DNA of 64,000 nucleotides from Paraburkholderia sp. CNPSo 3274 (GCF_024206475.1 NZ_JAMBPR010000033.1:32854-96853); one strand, 5' to 3'. Shown: positions 38,777 through 48,396, numbered from the stretch's first letter. Numbers and translations are program-made. The notes: a model not told the origin generated them from the letters alone.

Positions 38777-40069
38777 TCACCCCCTGCCAGTCGCCGCCGC
38801 CAAAGCCCCCTGGCGCGTCTCCCCACTCGCTTGCACCGGATCGCCTTCGCTCGTATCGTGCAGGCGGTCCGGAATGAACAGCGCCATCACACCGCTCAGG
38901 AAAAACACCGCGCCAACCACGAGAAAGCCCATGCCGATCGAAAACTGCGTAGCGATATAGCCGATCACCACAGGCGCCGCGCCCGAACAAAAGCGCCCCA
39001 CGTTATACGAACCGCCCACAGCCGTGCCGCGAATACGCGTTTCGAAGCTCTCCGACATGAACGTGCCGATCGTGCCCAGCGGCACGCCATAGAGAAAGCC
39101 GAATACGAGCATCAGCCACGCAATGTTCTCGCGGGTATGGAAGAGCACCATCACGGGAAGAAAGACGGCTGCACCGATACAGCCCAGCACATACACGCCA
39201 CGCCGGCTCCAGCGGTCGCCTAGCCAGCCCGCCACGATCTTGCCGATGAACGCAACGACCCACGTCGCGGTCATGTACCCCGTCATCGAGCTGAATTTGA
39301 TGTGCAATTCGCTTTCCAGATACGTGGGCAACCAGTTGTTCAAGCCATAGAACCCGGAAAGCGCAAACACGGAAGCGAGCGACCAGAAGATGAACATCCT
39401 GCGCGCCTCGCGGTCCGCGAAAATCAATGCGTAGCGGTTGTCGTGCCAGCGGCGGCCGCTCGGGCGAGCCGCGGCCTCGCTCATGCGCCAGCTCGGCGGC
39501 TCGGGCACGAAGAAGTGAATCGCCACCGCGAGCAGCACGGGCGCCGCCGCCACATAAAACAGCATGCGCCAACTGTAGTGCGGCAAGATCCAGGTGCTGA
39601 GCGCGATCACCGTGATATAGCCCGCGGAAATCGCCGTTTGCAGCATGCCGAGTATCAGCGAGCGCCGCGCCATGGGCACGTATTCGGCCACGAGCGTGCT
39701 CACCAGCACCATGCAGCCAATGCCCATCGAGCTGATGAAGCGCACGACCGCGAATTCGACGAAGCTGTGCGTGAGACCGAGCAGACCCGCGCCCACCGAG
39801 AACAGCATCATCGCCCAGACCACCACGCGCACGCGCCCGAACGAGTCGCTCGCCCAGCCGCCGAGAATACCGCCAATCGCCATGCCGAGCAGCGTCAAAC
39901 TGCCGAGCGCGCCCGCCTCGACATTGGTCAAGCCGAATTCGCTCTTGATGCGCGTGAGTGTCAGGCCGTACATCATGACGTCCGCGCCGTCGACCAGCAG
40001 CGCGAGATAGCCGAGCGCAAAGACGAGCGGCCAGCGATTGGCGTTTCCTGCAGATGTCGTTGTCTTCAT
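38777..40069 (-). CDS. MFS transporter, last gene of GntR-controlled operon
   Basis: The 430-residue protein has about 12 membrane segments. The loop 2-3 motif GGWASDSFGRVRV and the matching GGxxGDRWSRR in the second half (AGWLGDRWSRRGV) are MFS signatures of metabolite:proton symporters. Substrates are typically organic acids. ATG 40069 follows the GAF gene by 17 bp; the longer upstream frame lies in that gene. It shares a transcript with the GAF, MFS and gamma-glutamyltransferase genes. Confidence 0.85.
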   Translation of the reverse strand: MKTTTSAGNANRWPLVFALGYLALLVDGADVMMYGLTLTRIKSEFGLTNVEAGALGSLTLLGMAIGGILGGWASDSFGRVRVVVWAMMLFSVGAGLLGLTHSFVEFAVVRFISSMGIGCMVLVSTLVAEYVPMARRSLILGMLQTAISAGYITVIALSTWILPHYSWRMLFYVAAAPVLLAVAIHFFVPEPPSWRMSEAAARPSGRRWHDNRYALIFADREARRMFIFWSLASVFALSGFYGLNNWLPTYLESELHIKFSSMTGYMTATWVVAFIGKIVAGWLGDRWSRRGVYVLGCIGAAVFLPVMVLFHTRENIAWLMLVFGFLYGVPLGTIGTFMSESFETRIRGTAVGGSYNVGRFCSGAAPVVIGYIATQFSIGMGFLVVGAVFFLSGVMALFIPDRLHDTSEGDPVQASGETRQGALAAATGRG

Positions 40070-40086
40070 CAACAAGGGTCCTGCGA

Positions 40087-40638
40087 TCAGGGGCTTGAAT
40101 GGGCTGCGAAAGACATGCCGTGCGCCACGAGCGCAGGCGCGAGAAACGCGCCGAGCAGCAGGCCCGTTTCCTCGTGTTGCGCGGTGTACCAGCCCTCCAC
40201 ATGCGTAAGGTTCATCGTTCCGACACAACGGCCGTTATAGGCCACCGGTATGTTCAGAATCGAGCCGAGCCCCATCGCCGTCATCACCGCGTGATCGTCG
40301 AAGGCTTCGCGCAGGGCCTGGGGCGTCGTGGCGCGAAACGGTTCGAGATCCGAAAGAATGCGCTGTGCCCAGGGCGTGCCGCTTTTCTTCTTACGTCCGC
40401 CCGGAGGGTAGACGTCAGGCATGTTCGTGAACACGCGTTCCACCTCCTGGTTCCCGGCGTCATAGGCCATGATCGTGAAGAGGCGAAAGCCGATCGCTTC
40501 GGAGGCGACGGCACACACTTCGCGGAAAATCGCGTCCGGTTGCCCGGGCTGGCGAATGACGCGCGAAAGGCGCGCGAGCGTGGCAATCTCGCGTTGCAGC
40601 GCATAGGGTTCGATCACAAGGGAAAGAGGCGTTTGCAT
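40087..40638 (-). CDS. GAF-domain protein
   Basis: The 183-residue protein is a GAF domain: residues 25-165 contain AVASEAIGFRLFTIMAYDAG, then GLGSILNIPVAYNGRCVGTM and GLLLGAFLAPALVAHG. GAF domains bind small molecules such as cyclic nucleotides or aromatics. No effector domain is attached, so it may act by binding a metabolite or partner. It sits between two MFS genes in one operon. Confidence 0.78.
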   Translation of the reverse strand: MQTPLSLVIEPYALQREIATLARLSRVIRQPGQPDAIFREVCAVASEAIGFRLFTIMAYDAGNQEVERVFTNMPDVYPPGGRKKKSGTPWAQRILSDLEPFRATTPQALREAFDDHAVMTAMGLGSILNIPVAYNGRCVGTMNLTHVEGWYTAQHEETGLLLGAFLAPALVAHGMSFAAHSSP

Positions 40639-40668
40639 GGGACGTTCGAGAGTGAGAATAGCGCGCGC

Positions 40669-42081
40669 TCAGCCGCGCAGCCCGTCGCGGGCAAGCGGCT
40701 TGTGCGCATCGAAGTCCGCCTGCGCACCGCTCGCCTCGATGTCTTCGAGCGAACGATTGCGGGTTTCGATGCCGAGGAAGAACACGACGCAAGCGCCAGC
40801 TAGCAGCACAGTGGTCGTCATGGCGAACACGCCGAAAAAGCCGAACGCCGGATACACGATACCGACCAGTATAGGCGCGCTCACCGAGCCAATACGACCG
40901 AACGAAGACGAAGATCCTGTGCCGGTCGTGCGTACGGCCGTAGGGAAGACCTCCGGCGTATAGGCATAGACGCCCGCAAACGCGCCATTCATGAAGAACG
41001 AGAGACACACGCCCGCGACCATGATCTGCACACCGGTATGCGAGAAAGCCAGCGCAATCGCAGCAACCCCGCCAAGCGTCATGGCAGAGGCCACGACGCC
41101 CTTGCGGCCGATACGCTCATTGAGCCATGCCGCCGAGAAATAACCGGGAATCTGCGCGCCGTAGATCGCAATCGAATAGCCAAAGCTCTTCGTGAGCGTC
41201 AGACCTTCCTTCACAAGCAGGCTCGGAATCCACGAGAAGAACGAGTAGTACGCGAACGCCACCGAGAACCACATCAGCCAGCTCACCGCCGTCGTGCCCA
41301 CAAGCCGGCGCGAAAACAGCGTCAGCACGTTCTGCAGCGCACTGCCGCTGCCCTGCGCCGCGGCGGGAATCGCGCCCACCGAGCCGAGCGGCGCCAGCGC
41401 AATGCCTTCCTGCCCGTAGCGCGACTCGATTGCCCGCACGATGCTGTCGGCTTCGGCGGAGCGTCCGCGGCTTTCGAGCCAGCGCGGCGACTCGGGCAAC
41501 GTTCTGCGCCACCAGAGCAGCATCACCACCGGCAGCGAGGTCAGCACGGCGAGATAGCGCCAGCCGTCTGCGAAATTGCGCACGACGGTATAGCCAAGAA
41601 TCGACGAACTTAGATATCCAAACGACATGAATCCGACGAGCGCGCCGCAGAACATGCCGCGATAGCGCCGCGGCACGAATTCCGCCAGGAACGGTGCGAT
41701 CACAACGGTTTCCGCGCCCGAACCGAAGCCCGCGAGCATACGCAGCGCGAAAAAAGTGTGCCAGTCGTGCGCCGTGGCGCTCGCCATGGACGCCGCGCAA
41801 TAGACTGCCAGCGCGCTCATCATGATGCGGCGGCGCCCAATCACGTCGGCCAGCACGCCCGAGAGAAACGCACCGAAAAAATAGCCGATATACGTGCTGC
41901 TCGCGACGAGTCCCGTTTCGGCGCTCGTCAATTGCCATAGCTTGCTCACGACCGGCAGCAAAAAGGCGAGCGACGAAGAGTCCAACCCGTCGAACATGTA
42001 GCCGAGGCCGCCGATCAGCAGCAGTTTGCGATGGAAGCCCGCGAGCGGCAGTCTTTCGAGTCGGGCAGCGACGTTGGACAT
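40669..42081 (-). CDS. MFS transporter
   Basis: The 470-residue protein has 12 predicted membrane segments, the motif GVLADVIGRRRIMMSA in loop 2-3 and RRTLPESPRWLESRGR, as in the aromatic-acid/sugar-type MFS symporters. It starts 33 bp after the gamma-glutamyltransferase gene. With that enzyme it may import an amino-acid-linked substrate. Confidence 0.85.
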   Translation of the reverse strand: MSNVAARLERLPLAGFHRKLLLIGGLGYMFDGLDSSSLAFLLPVVSKLWQLTSAETGLVASSTYIGYFFGAFLSGVLADVIGRRRIMMSALAVYCAASMASATAHDWHTFFALRMLAGFGSGAETVVIAPFLAEFVPRRYRGMFCGALVGFMSFGYLSSSILGYTVVRNFADGWRYLAVLTSLPVVMLLWWRRTLPESPRWLESRGRSAEADSIVRAIESRYGQEGIALAPLGSVGAIPAAAQGSGSALQNVLTLFSRRLVGTTAVSWLMWFSVAFAYYSFFSWIPSLLVKEGLTLTKSFGYSIAIYGAQIPGYFSAAWLNERIGRKGVVASAMTLGGVAAIALAFSHTGVQIMVAGVCLSFFMNGAFAGVYAYTPEVFPTAVRTTGTGSSSSFGRIGSVSAPILVGIVYPAFGFFGVFAMTTTVLLAGACVVFFLGIETRNRSLEDIEASGAQADFDAHKPLARDGLRG

Positions 42082-42114
42082 GGTGGGTCGATTCCGGTTG
42101 AGCGTGGCGCGTGT

Positions 42115-43899
42115 TCAACGGCCAATCGCATAAGCCTGCATCTGGCGCGGCGTGGCCGCGCCGCGCATGAGGCCGTTGCGTATGCCCACCGCACACACGC
42201 GCCCGAGCCCCCACGGCTCGGCCACGGTGAGGTCGTGGCCGCGCGCTCGCAACCCGGCGAGCGTGGCTTCCGGAAAGCGCGACTCGGCCGACATCTTGCC
42301 GAGCTGCATCGAGCGCGGATAGAACGAGCCGGGGAAATGCGCGGTCTGAAACGAGGGTGCGTCCACGGCGGCCTGCAGGTTCATGCCCGCATGCACGTGC
42401 CGCAGGAACAGTTGCATCGACCACTGATCCTGCTGATCGCCGCCCGGCGTGCCGAACGCCGCGTAGGGCTTGCCCTCGCGCGTGACGAGCGTGGGCGAGA
42501 GTGTCGTGCGTGGACGCCGGCGCGGCCCAAGCGACGAAGGCAAGCCCTCTTCCATCCAGAACATCTGCGCGCGCGTGGTGACGTTGAAGCCGAGGCCGGG
42601 CACAGCGGGCGACGCCTGCAGCCACCCGCCCGATGGCGTGGCCGACACCATGTTGCCCCAGCGATCGACCACGTCGAGATGAACGGTATCGCCGCGCAAT
42701 TCGGGCAGCGGCGCGAACGTCGGCTCGCCCTGCCCGAAGCCGCCCGGCTGCTGCCGGCCCGCGTTAGCGAGAATGCGCGCCGCGCGTGCTTCGCTGTCGA
42801 GAAGCGGCCCGGGGCGGAATTCGAACGAGGCCTTGTGCGGATCGACAAGACGGCGGCGCGCGTCGTTGTACGCGTCGCTCAGCAGCGTCTGCATCGGCAC
42901 GTCGGCAAAGCGCGGGTCGCCATAGAACACGTCGCGGTCGGCAAACGCGAGCTTCGACGTTTCGATGACCGTGTGCACGAAATCCGCACCGAACGGATCC
43001 ATCGCGCCCAGATCGAAGCCCTTGAGCAGCGCGAGTTGTTGCAGGAACATCGGCCCCTGGCCCCACGGTCCTGTCTTGTGCACGCGCAGGCCCGCGTAGT
43101 CGTACGAGAGGGCGTCCTCGTAGGTGGGCTCCCAGCGCGCGAGATCGTCCGCATTGAGCAGGCCGCGATTGCGGCGACCCGAGGTGTCGAGCACGTCGGT
43201 CGAGCGGAAATACTGGTCGATCGCGTCGGCCACGAAGCCGCGGTAGAACGCTGAGCGCGCGAGTTCGCACTGCTCGGCGCGCTCGCTTTTCGCGCTCGCC
43301 TCCCGCAGGATGCGGCGGTACGTGGCTGCAATGGCGGGATTGGCGAACAGCGCGTTCGCGGCGGGAGCGTCGCCGTTGCGCAGCCATTGCTCGGCGGAGG
43401 TCGTCCATTCGCTGAGGAAGAAGTCCTTGATCGCGAGAATCGATGCGCACATGCGCGGCAGCACCGGATAACCGTTCTCAGCGTAGCCGATCGCGTAGCT
43501 GAGCACGTCTTCGAGCGGCAATTGCCCGTAATCGCGCAGCATCGTCATCCATGCGCCGAACGCGCCGGGCACCACGGCGGGCAGCAGGCCCGTACCCGGC
43601 ACGACTTCGAGCCCGAGCGCGCGCATGCGTTCGATCGTCATGGCCGCTGGCGTCACACCCTGGCCGCACAGCACGCGCACGCGGTCTTCCCGCGCGCTGT
43701 AGAACACGACGGGCAACTCGCCGCCGGGACCGTTGAGATGCGGCTCGACGATCTGCAGCACGAAACCGGCCGCCGCCGCAGCATCGAACGCGTTGCCGCC
43801 CTTCTCGAGCACCGCCATCGCCGATGCGCTGGCGAGCCAATGCGTGGACGCCACCATCCCGAAGGTCCCGATCAGCTCCGGACGCGTTGTAAACGACAT
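42115..43899 (-). CDS. gamma-glutamyltransferase-family hydrolase
   Basis: The 594-residue protein is an Ntn-hydrolase of the gamma-glutamyltransferase family: KGGNAFDAAAAAGFVLQIVE and HLNGPGGELPVVFYS at the N-terminus, the self-cleavage/catalytic Thr in RGDTVHLDVVDRWGNMVSAT, and AFGTPGGDQQDQ at the C-terminus. The precursor would be cut into two subunits before the Thr. No signal peptide is seen, so unlike E. coli GGT it may act in the cytoplasm. The start at 43899 has GGGAG upstream. It is the first gene of the operon controlled by GntR. Confidence 0.85.
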   Translation of the reverse strand: MSFTTRPELIGTFGMVASTHWLASASAMAVLEKGGNAFDAAAAAGFVLQIVEPHLNGPGGELPVVFYSAREDRVRVLCGQGVTPAAMTIERMRALGLEVVPGTGLLPAVVPGAFGAWMTMLRDYGQLPLEDVLSYAIGYAENGYPVLPRMCASILAIKDFFLSEWTTSAEQWLRNGDAPAANALFANPAIAATYRRILREASAKSERAEQCELARSAFYRGFVADAIDQYFRSTDVLDTSGRRNRGLLNADDLARWEPTYEDALSYDYAGLRVHKTGPWGQGPMFLQQLALLKGFDLGAMDPFGADFVHTVIETSKLAFADRDVFYGDPRFADVPMQTLLSDAYNDARRRLVDPHKASFEFRPGPLLDSEARAARILANAGRQQPGGFGQGEPTFAPLPELRGDTVHLDVVDRWGNMVSATPSGGWLQASPAVPGLGFNVTTRAQMFWMEEGLPSSLGPRRRPRTTLSPTLVTREGKPYAAFGTPGGDQQDQWSMQLFLRHVHAGMNLQAAVDAPSFQTAHFPGSFYPRSMQLGKMSAESRFPEATLAGLRARGHDLTVAEPWGLGRVCAVGIRNGLMRGAATPRQMQAYAIGR

Positions 43900-43935
43900 C
43901 TTCCACTCCCTGTGCGAAAGGTTCGACTCGCGGAC

Positions 43936-43955
43936 GAACCATTCATGATTGGTTC
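43936..43955. promoter_or_regulatory. GntR operator dyad upstream of gamma-glutamyltransferase operon
   Basis: GAACCATTCATGATTGGTTC is a 20-bp near-palindrome, 37 bp before the operon start. It is almost identical to the dyad at 44095-44114 in front of the regulator gene. Confidence 0.7.
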
Positions 43956-44094
43956 CAAAACCTTTCACGCTCAGCTTACGAAGGAAGATTTTTGGCCGCA
44001 CCCGGTGTTAACCCTTGAATTCCGATCAAATCCCACGAATTCCGTCAATTCTGGAGACCGCGCGGTTGCGCGCGACAGCACCGCTGCTAGAATC

Positions 44095-44114
44095 GAACCA
44101 ACTCATATTGGTTC
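44095..44114. promoter_or_regulatory. GntR operator dyad before regulator gene
   Basis: GAACCAA-N6-TTGGTTC, with perfect 7-bp arms, ends 11 bp before the regulator start. Its position fits autoregulation of the GntR protein. Confidence 0.7.
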
Positions 44115-44124
44115 ACACTGCACC

Positions 44125-44775
44125 ATGGAAAGGTCCGCGCTCGACAGCCTGCTTGCCTACATCGCCCAACACCGGTTGAAAGACGGCGACGCACTGCCTC
44201 CCGAACGCAAGCTCGCCGAGGACCTCGGCGTGAGCCGCCGTGAACTGCGCGCCGCGCTTGCCTCGCTGGAGGCGTCGGGCCGAATCTGGCGCGGCGTGGG
44301 GCGCGGCACTTATCTGGGCGCGCGGCCGCTGAAGTTCGCACCCACACTGCGCGGCCTGCGCTCACGTACGAGCCCGGCCGACATCGCGGAGATGCGCCTC
44401 ATGTTCGAGCCGGCGTTAGCCGGTCTTGCCGCCGCCAAGGCCACGCCCGAGGATCTGACCGAACTGGAGAAGTGCGCAAAAAGAAACGCGACGGCGAAAA
44501 ACGATGAGGAGTGGCAACTATGGGATCAGCGCTTTCACCTGCTGATCGCACAGGCCTCGCGCAATCCCGCGATCATTGCCCTCATGGAAGTGATCAACGG
44601 CATGCGGGTCAAGCCGACCCAGCGTGAAAAGACCGCGGATCAGGCCACGCGCCATCATTTCGCGCAGCAGCATCAGTCCATCGTCGATGCGATTCTCGCC
44701 CGCGACGGCGAAACCGCCGCGCGCTGCATGCGCGAGCATCTGCTGAAGGTGCAGGGATACGGCTCGCCGCATTGA
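44125..44775 (+). CDS. GntR/FadR-type regulator
   Basis: The 216-residue protein has an N-terminal winged helix (LPPERKLAEDLGVSRRELRA, residues about 24-43) and a C-terminal helical FCD-like domain (MRLMFEPALAGLAAAKATPE). It is divergent from the gamma-glutamyltransferase operon. FCD domains bind small carboxylates with metal. The two 20-bp dyads nearby are its likely binding sites. Confidence 0.87.
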   Translation: MERSALDSLLAYIAQHRLKDGDALPPERKLAEDLGVSRRELRAALASLEASGRIWRGVGRGTYLGARPLKFAPTLRGLRSRTSPADIAEMRLMFEPALAGLAAAKATPEDLTELEKCAKRNATAKNDEEWQLWDQRFHLLIAQASRNPAIIALMEVINGMRVKPTQREKTADQATRHHFAQQHQSIVDAILARDGETAARCMREHLLKVQGYGSPH

Positions 44776-44802
44776 CTGAGGAATCTACGGCGCTTCGCAC
44801 CT

Positions 44803-45327
44803 TCACTTCACGGTGGAAGCCGCAGCCTTGCACGTTACGGCGTCCTGATCACCCGTGCCACCGCTGCAGCCGATCGCGCCGATCACCTTGCCATCCTCCA
44901 CTAGCGGAAAGCCGCCGGGCGAAGCCACGAGGCCCTGGTCGAGCGTGGCAACGTAGGCATGACCGCTCTCGAACTGGTTATAGAAAACGCGGGTCTCGCG
45001 GCGAAAGCGCGCGGACGTGCGCGCCTTGTTCTGCGAAACCTCGACAGAGGCGTATTGCGCGCCATCCATGCGCTCGAAGGCAACGAGATCGCCATGCGGA
45101 TCGACCACGGCGATGTTCATTTTCCAGTCGTGCCTGCGCGCCTCGGCTTCAGCAAGCGCAAGCAGATGCTTCGCCGCATCGAGACCAATAGGCAAACCGT
45201 AAGGAATGTCGTAAGGCATGCGCTCGGGCACAGCAGCCGCTGGCGGCGTGGAAGCTGTCGTTTGAGCCTGCACGGAGGTTACAAAGACGAGACAGGCCGC
45301 GCCTGCGATCTGAACAGAGTGATGCAT
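44803..45327 (-). CDS. GlcG/HbpS-like periplasmic protein
   Basis: The 174-residue protein has a signal peptide (MHHSVQIAGAACLVFVTSVQ, Ala-Gln-Ala cleavage region) and a GlcG/HbpS domain: AEAEARRHDWKMNIAVVDPH, then SPGGFPLVEDGKVIGAIGCS. Members bind haem or cobalamin or have unknown ligands. ATG 45327 has a strong AGGAGG site; the longer frame is not needed. The gene ends 27 bp from the convergent GntR gene. Confidence 0.8.
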   Translation of the reverse strand: MHHSVQIAGAACLVFVTSVQAQTTASTPPAAAVPERMPYDIPYGLPIGLDAAKHLLALAEAEARRHDWKMNIAVVDPHGDLVAFERMDGAQYASVEVSQNKARTSARFRRETRVFYNQFESGHAYVATLDQGLVASPGGFPLVEDGKVIGAIGCSGGTGDQDAVTCKAAASTVK

Positions 45328-45425
45328 TGCACACCCTCCTTCATCATCGGGCCCAAGGTGTAACGCGCATCCAGCCCTCGCCAATCAACATACTCGCGCG
45401 ATGCGCCGGGCGCAAGGCCGATGGC

Positions 45426-46622
45426 TCAGCCCTCCTTACCATCGACACGCGGCGCAATGAGCCAGGCGGCGTAGCGATAGCAATAGGCCGCAAACGCAAC
45501 GACCCAGCACGCGCCTGAGGCTTCGATCCAGAACGTGAGCCATTGCGGCGCGAGCCAGGGTCCCACCACGCGAATCACCGCGGCGAGCACGAGCAACGCA
45601 TAACAGGCGATATCGAAACGGCCCGCCACCAGCTTGCGGCCCGTATGTCCGCGCGCCGTGCGTGTGATCATCGCCATGATCGCGCAGCCGATAGCGCCCA
45701 CCGTGAACGCGTGAATGGCGAGCGTATGCGCGACGAAACCCAATGCCGCGAGCGCGAGCAGCACGAAGCCGACGGGTATCCACGCATAGGCGATGTGGAG
45801 GATGGTCAGGATCGGCCGGTTGCCGGCGCGCCACGAACGCCAGCCCCAGATCCGCGCGCCTTGTGCGCACGCTGCCGCGAGCGCGGCTATCGCGACGAGC
45901 ACGCCGGAGCCGAGCGCGGCGTCGAGCACGAACGCCAGCGCGCTGAGCGGCATCACCGCGCGCTCGACCGCGTTCCAGCGCTGCGCCGTGTAACCGGGCA
46001 CGGCGTTGGCCGTGAACGACGGAATGATGCGCCCGCCAATGATCGTGATGAACAGCACCAGCACGCCCACGGCGAGATACGCGCTGTGCAGCGCCCAGTC
46101 CGCGCGACCAGCCAGCATCGAAAGATGGAACGCCACGTTCAGCGCGGCGAGCATGCCGAGCGCGACCGGCAAAAAGATGTTGTGGCTGTTCTTCGCGCCG
46201 ATGAGCACGCGCAGCAGCACGAGCGCGCAGGCGGGGAGAAAGAGGCTGTCGACCACGGCGGCGGCGCCAGACGGTGCGTACGCAACGGTGATCCGGCCCG
46301 CCAGCCACAGCAGCCATAGCGCCGCCAGCGACTTGCCCTGAGCCGGCGTGACCGACGTCCACGCCCGCACGGCGGTCAGCAAAAAACCCGCCAGGATGGC
46401 TGCGCCGAAGCCAAAAATCATCTCGTGCGCGTGCCAGAACATGCCCGGCAGGTACGAACTGAGACCCGGCAACGGGTGGCCGGCATACGCGGCCATCCAG
46501 GCCAGCAGCGCCGCGCCGCCAAAAAGCGCGCCACCCAGGTAGAACGGCCGGAAGCCGAGCGCCCACAACGCGAAGCCGCGGCGAGCCGCGGGGGTGGGTT
46601 CTTCGATCCGAAAGACGGTCAT
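45426..46622 (-). CDS. nnrS: NnrS-family membrane protein
   Basis: The 398-residue protein has about 12 membrane segments and the NnrS patterns LGFRPFYLGGALFGGAALL, HAHEMIFGFGAAILAGFL and LHIAYAWIPVGFVLLALAAL. NnrS is a haem- and copper-containing membrane protein linked to nitric-oxide stress. The start MTVFRIEEP at 46622 fits the family. A possible NsrR half-site lies just upstream. Confidence 0.85.
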   Translation of the reverse strand: MTVFRIEEPTPAARRGFALWALGFRPFYLGGALFGGAALLAWMAAYAGHPLPGLSSYLPGMFWHAHEMIFGFGAAILAGFLLTAVRAWTSVTPAQGKSLAALWLLWLAGRITVAYAPSGAAAVVDSLFLPACALVLLRVLIGAKNSHNIFLPVALGMLAALNVAFHLSMLAGRADWALHSAYLAVGVLVLFITIIGGRIIPSFTANAVPGYTAQRWNAVERAVMPLSALAFVLDAALGSGVLVAIAALAAACAQGARIWGWRSWRAGNRPILTILHIAYAWIPVGFVLLALAALGFVAHTLAIHAFTVGAIGCAIMAMITRTARGHTGRKLVAGRFDIACYALLVLAAVIRVVGPWLAPQWLTFWIEASGACWVVAFAAYCYRYAAWLIAPRVDGKEG

Positions 46623-46635
46623 GATCACTCTCGCC

Positions 46636-46660
46636 AATACATTCATTCTCAATGCATCTT
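46636..46660 (-). promoter_or_regulatory. possible NsrR-like operator before nnrS
   Basis: On the minus strand AAGATGCATT is followed after three bases by AATGAATGTATT. The first half matches the known NsrR half-site (AAGATGYATTT) exactly; the second is degenerate. It lies 14-38 bp before the nnrS ATG. Confidence 0.4.
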
Positions 46661-47250
46661 ATATGGACTGGCTGAGAAATGCCGCTGACAACCTGAATGG
46701 TGCGGCACAAAAGAGATTGAAAAGTCAGCAAAAAACCCCGAAAAACCGGCGTGGAGCGTGGGCAATAGGCATGAAAAACTGGATGTGCGGTGTAATGTCA
46801 CCCCCCTTCTTTTCTCAAAAACAACCTCCTGGATCGCGAAATAGCACGATTCCGCCCCATACCTCGGCATAGGTACCCAGGATGCAAACGGTGCGTAAAT
46901 CAAGTCGACGGAGGAAGTCGGGACGCCTGCGTGAGAATCGCGCAGATCTCGGCCGTCGGCCACGGACAACGGCCGGCGTGTCGCGCCCGTCCCTGTCGCG
47001 CCCCCTGATCCGACCTTGAGGTAGAGGCGCCCAAGGCCGGCATTCGAGGTTCATGCGATGACCGCCTCGCTCCGTGACGGGCCGCGAAGCGACTCAATCG
47101 ATGGGTTGCCAGGCCGATTAGACGCCTCTTCCACTCCGCAAGCGGGCTCTTGATCGCTGGAAGCAACCGTCGCGTTATCGGCCATTGCAGACCCTCAGCT
47201 ACCGATCCTCATCGGGCGGCTGCACGCTGCCAACCGGCCGTTCGCCCCTC
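46661..47250. other. 590-bp gap without a recognisable gene
   Basis: Only short unsupported frames run through this gap on both strands. No ribosome site with a protein-like product, tRNA or repeat was seen. It separates nnrS from the substrate-binding protein gene and may be a scar of a lost gene. Confidence 0.5.
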
Positions 47251-48396
47251 CTACATTCGAATAACATCCATCACCGTCTTCTTCTTGTCCTTGAACCGGT
47301 AGATCGTGATTGCCGCATCTTTGAGGTCACCGTGTGGATCGAACGCGATCTTCCCGATCACACCGTCATACTGCGTTGCCGGCATCGCGGCGAGCACCTT
47401 CGCGCGATCGGTCGAGTTCGCCCTCTTCATCGCGTCGTAGATCACGTAGACGGCGTCATACGCGAACGGCGCATACGCATCGATCGGCACCTTGTAGCGC
47501 GAGGTATAGCGCTGGTCGAACTCCTGCCCCTTCGGCATCTTCGACAACGCAAGGCCCGCCTCGGAACATACGACGTTGCCGATCGCGTCCCCTGCCAAGC
47601 TGATCATTTTGTCGGTGCATGCTCCATCACCGCCCAACACGCTCGCCGTGATGCCCAGATTTGCGGCCTGCTTCGCCAGCGGCCCAGCCGTCGCATCCGA
47701 GCCGCCATACATGACCACGTCGGGCCGCAAACCCTTGATCTTCGTGAGAATGGCGCGGAAGTCAGTCGCCTTGTCGTTCGTTGCCTCACGCGTGACGATT
47801 GTCCCGCCGTCCGCCTTCGCTGCCTTGATGAATTCGTCGGCGAGGCCCTGCCCATATGCGGTCGAATCGTCGATCACAGCAATACGTTTCGCGTGCAGCG
47901 AGCCGAGCGCGTAACGAGCAAGCGCTGGCCCCTGCAAGGCATCGGTGGCGACTACGCGAAACGTCGTCTTGTACCCTTGCTGGGTATATGCCGGGTTCGT
48001 CGAGCCCTGTGAAATCTGCACGACCTGTGCTTCGCTATAAATGCGCGACGCTGGAATCGACACACCCGAATTGATGTCGCCGACCACGGCCACCACGCCG
48101 TCGTCGACCAGTTTCTGGGCGACCTGCGTGCCCGTGCGCGGATCGGCCGCATCATCCTGTGAATCCAGTTTGAACTGCACGGGCCTGCCGCCAATCACGG
48201 GATGCTGCAGATTGATTTCGTCGATGGCGAGGCGCGCCGCATTCTCGCTGTCCTTGCCCATGTTTGCGAGCTGACCGGTAAGCGGCGCAGCGTGGCCGAT
48301 CAGCACGACGGCCGGCGTTGCATCGGCCGCATGCGCCGATGCGTAAATGGCGGCCAGCGCAATCACGCCGGCGAAGGAACGATAGGTCGATTTCAC
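47251..48396 (-). CDS. branched-chain-type ABC transporter substrate-binding protein
   Basis: The 381-residue protein has a Sec signal (residues 1-23, AIYASAHAAD) and the LivK/periplasmic type I fold: LIGHAAPLTGQLANMGKDSE, GVVAVVGDINSGVSIPASRI and IAVIDDSTAYGQGLADEF. It binds amino acids or amides in the periplasm. No permease or ATPase gene is beside it, so it must use a shared or distant transporter. It is the last gene of a leftward DUF2848-amidase-binding-protein group. Confidence 0.85.
   Translation of the reverse strand: MKSTYRSFAGVIALAAIYASAHAADATPAVVLIGHAAPLTGQLANMGKDSENAARLAIDEINLQHPVIGGRPVQFKLDSQDDAADPRTGTQVAQKLVDDGVVAVVGDINSGVSIPASRIYSEAQVVQISQGSTNPAYTQQGYKTTFRVVATDALQGPALARYALGSLHAKRIAVIDDSTAYGQGLADEFIKAAKADGGTIVTREATNDKATDFRAILTKIKGLRPDVVMYGGSDATAGPLAKQAANLGITASVLGGDGACTDKMISLAGDAIGNVVCSEAGLALSKMPKGQEFDQRYTSRYKVPIDAYAPFAYDAVYVIYDAMKRANSTDRAKVLAAMPATQYDGVIGKIAFDPHGDLKDAAITIYRFKDKKKTVMDVIRM

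Noticed and set aside
42031..43254. 407-codon plus-strand frame across the gamma-glutamyltransferase gene
   Set aside because: Antisense to a gene with complete family motifs; composition is typical of a shadow frame.
46815..47166. Two overlapping minus-strand frames of 79 and 88 codons in the nnrS gap
   Set aside because: They are Arg/Pro-rich, overlap in different frames, have no ribosome sites and match no family pattern.
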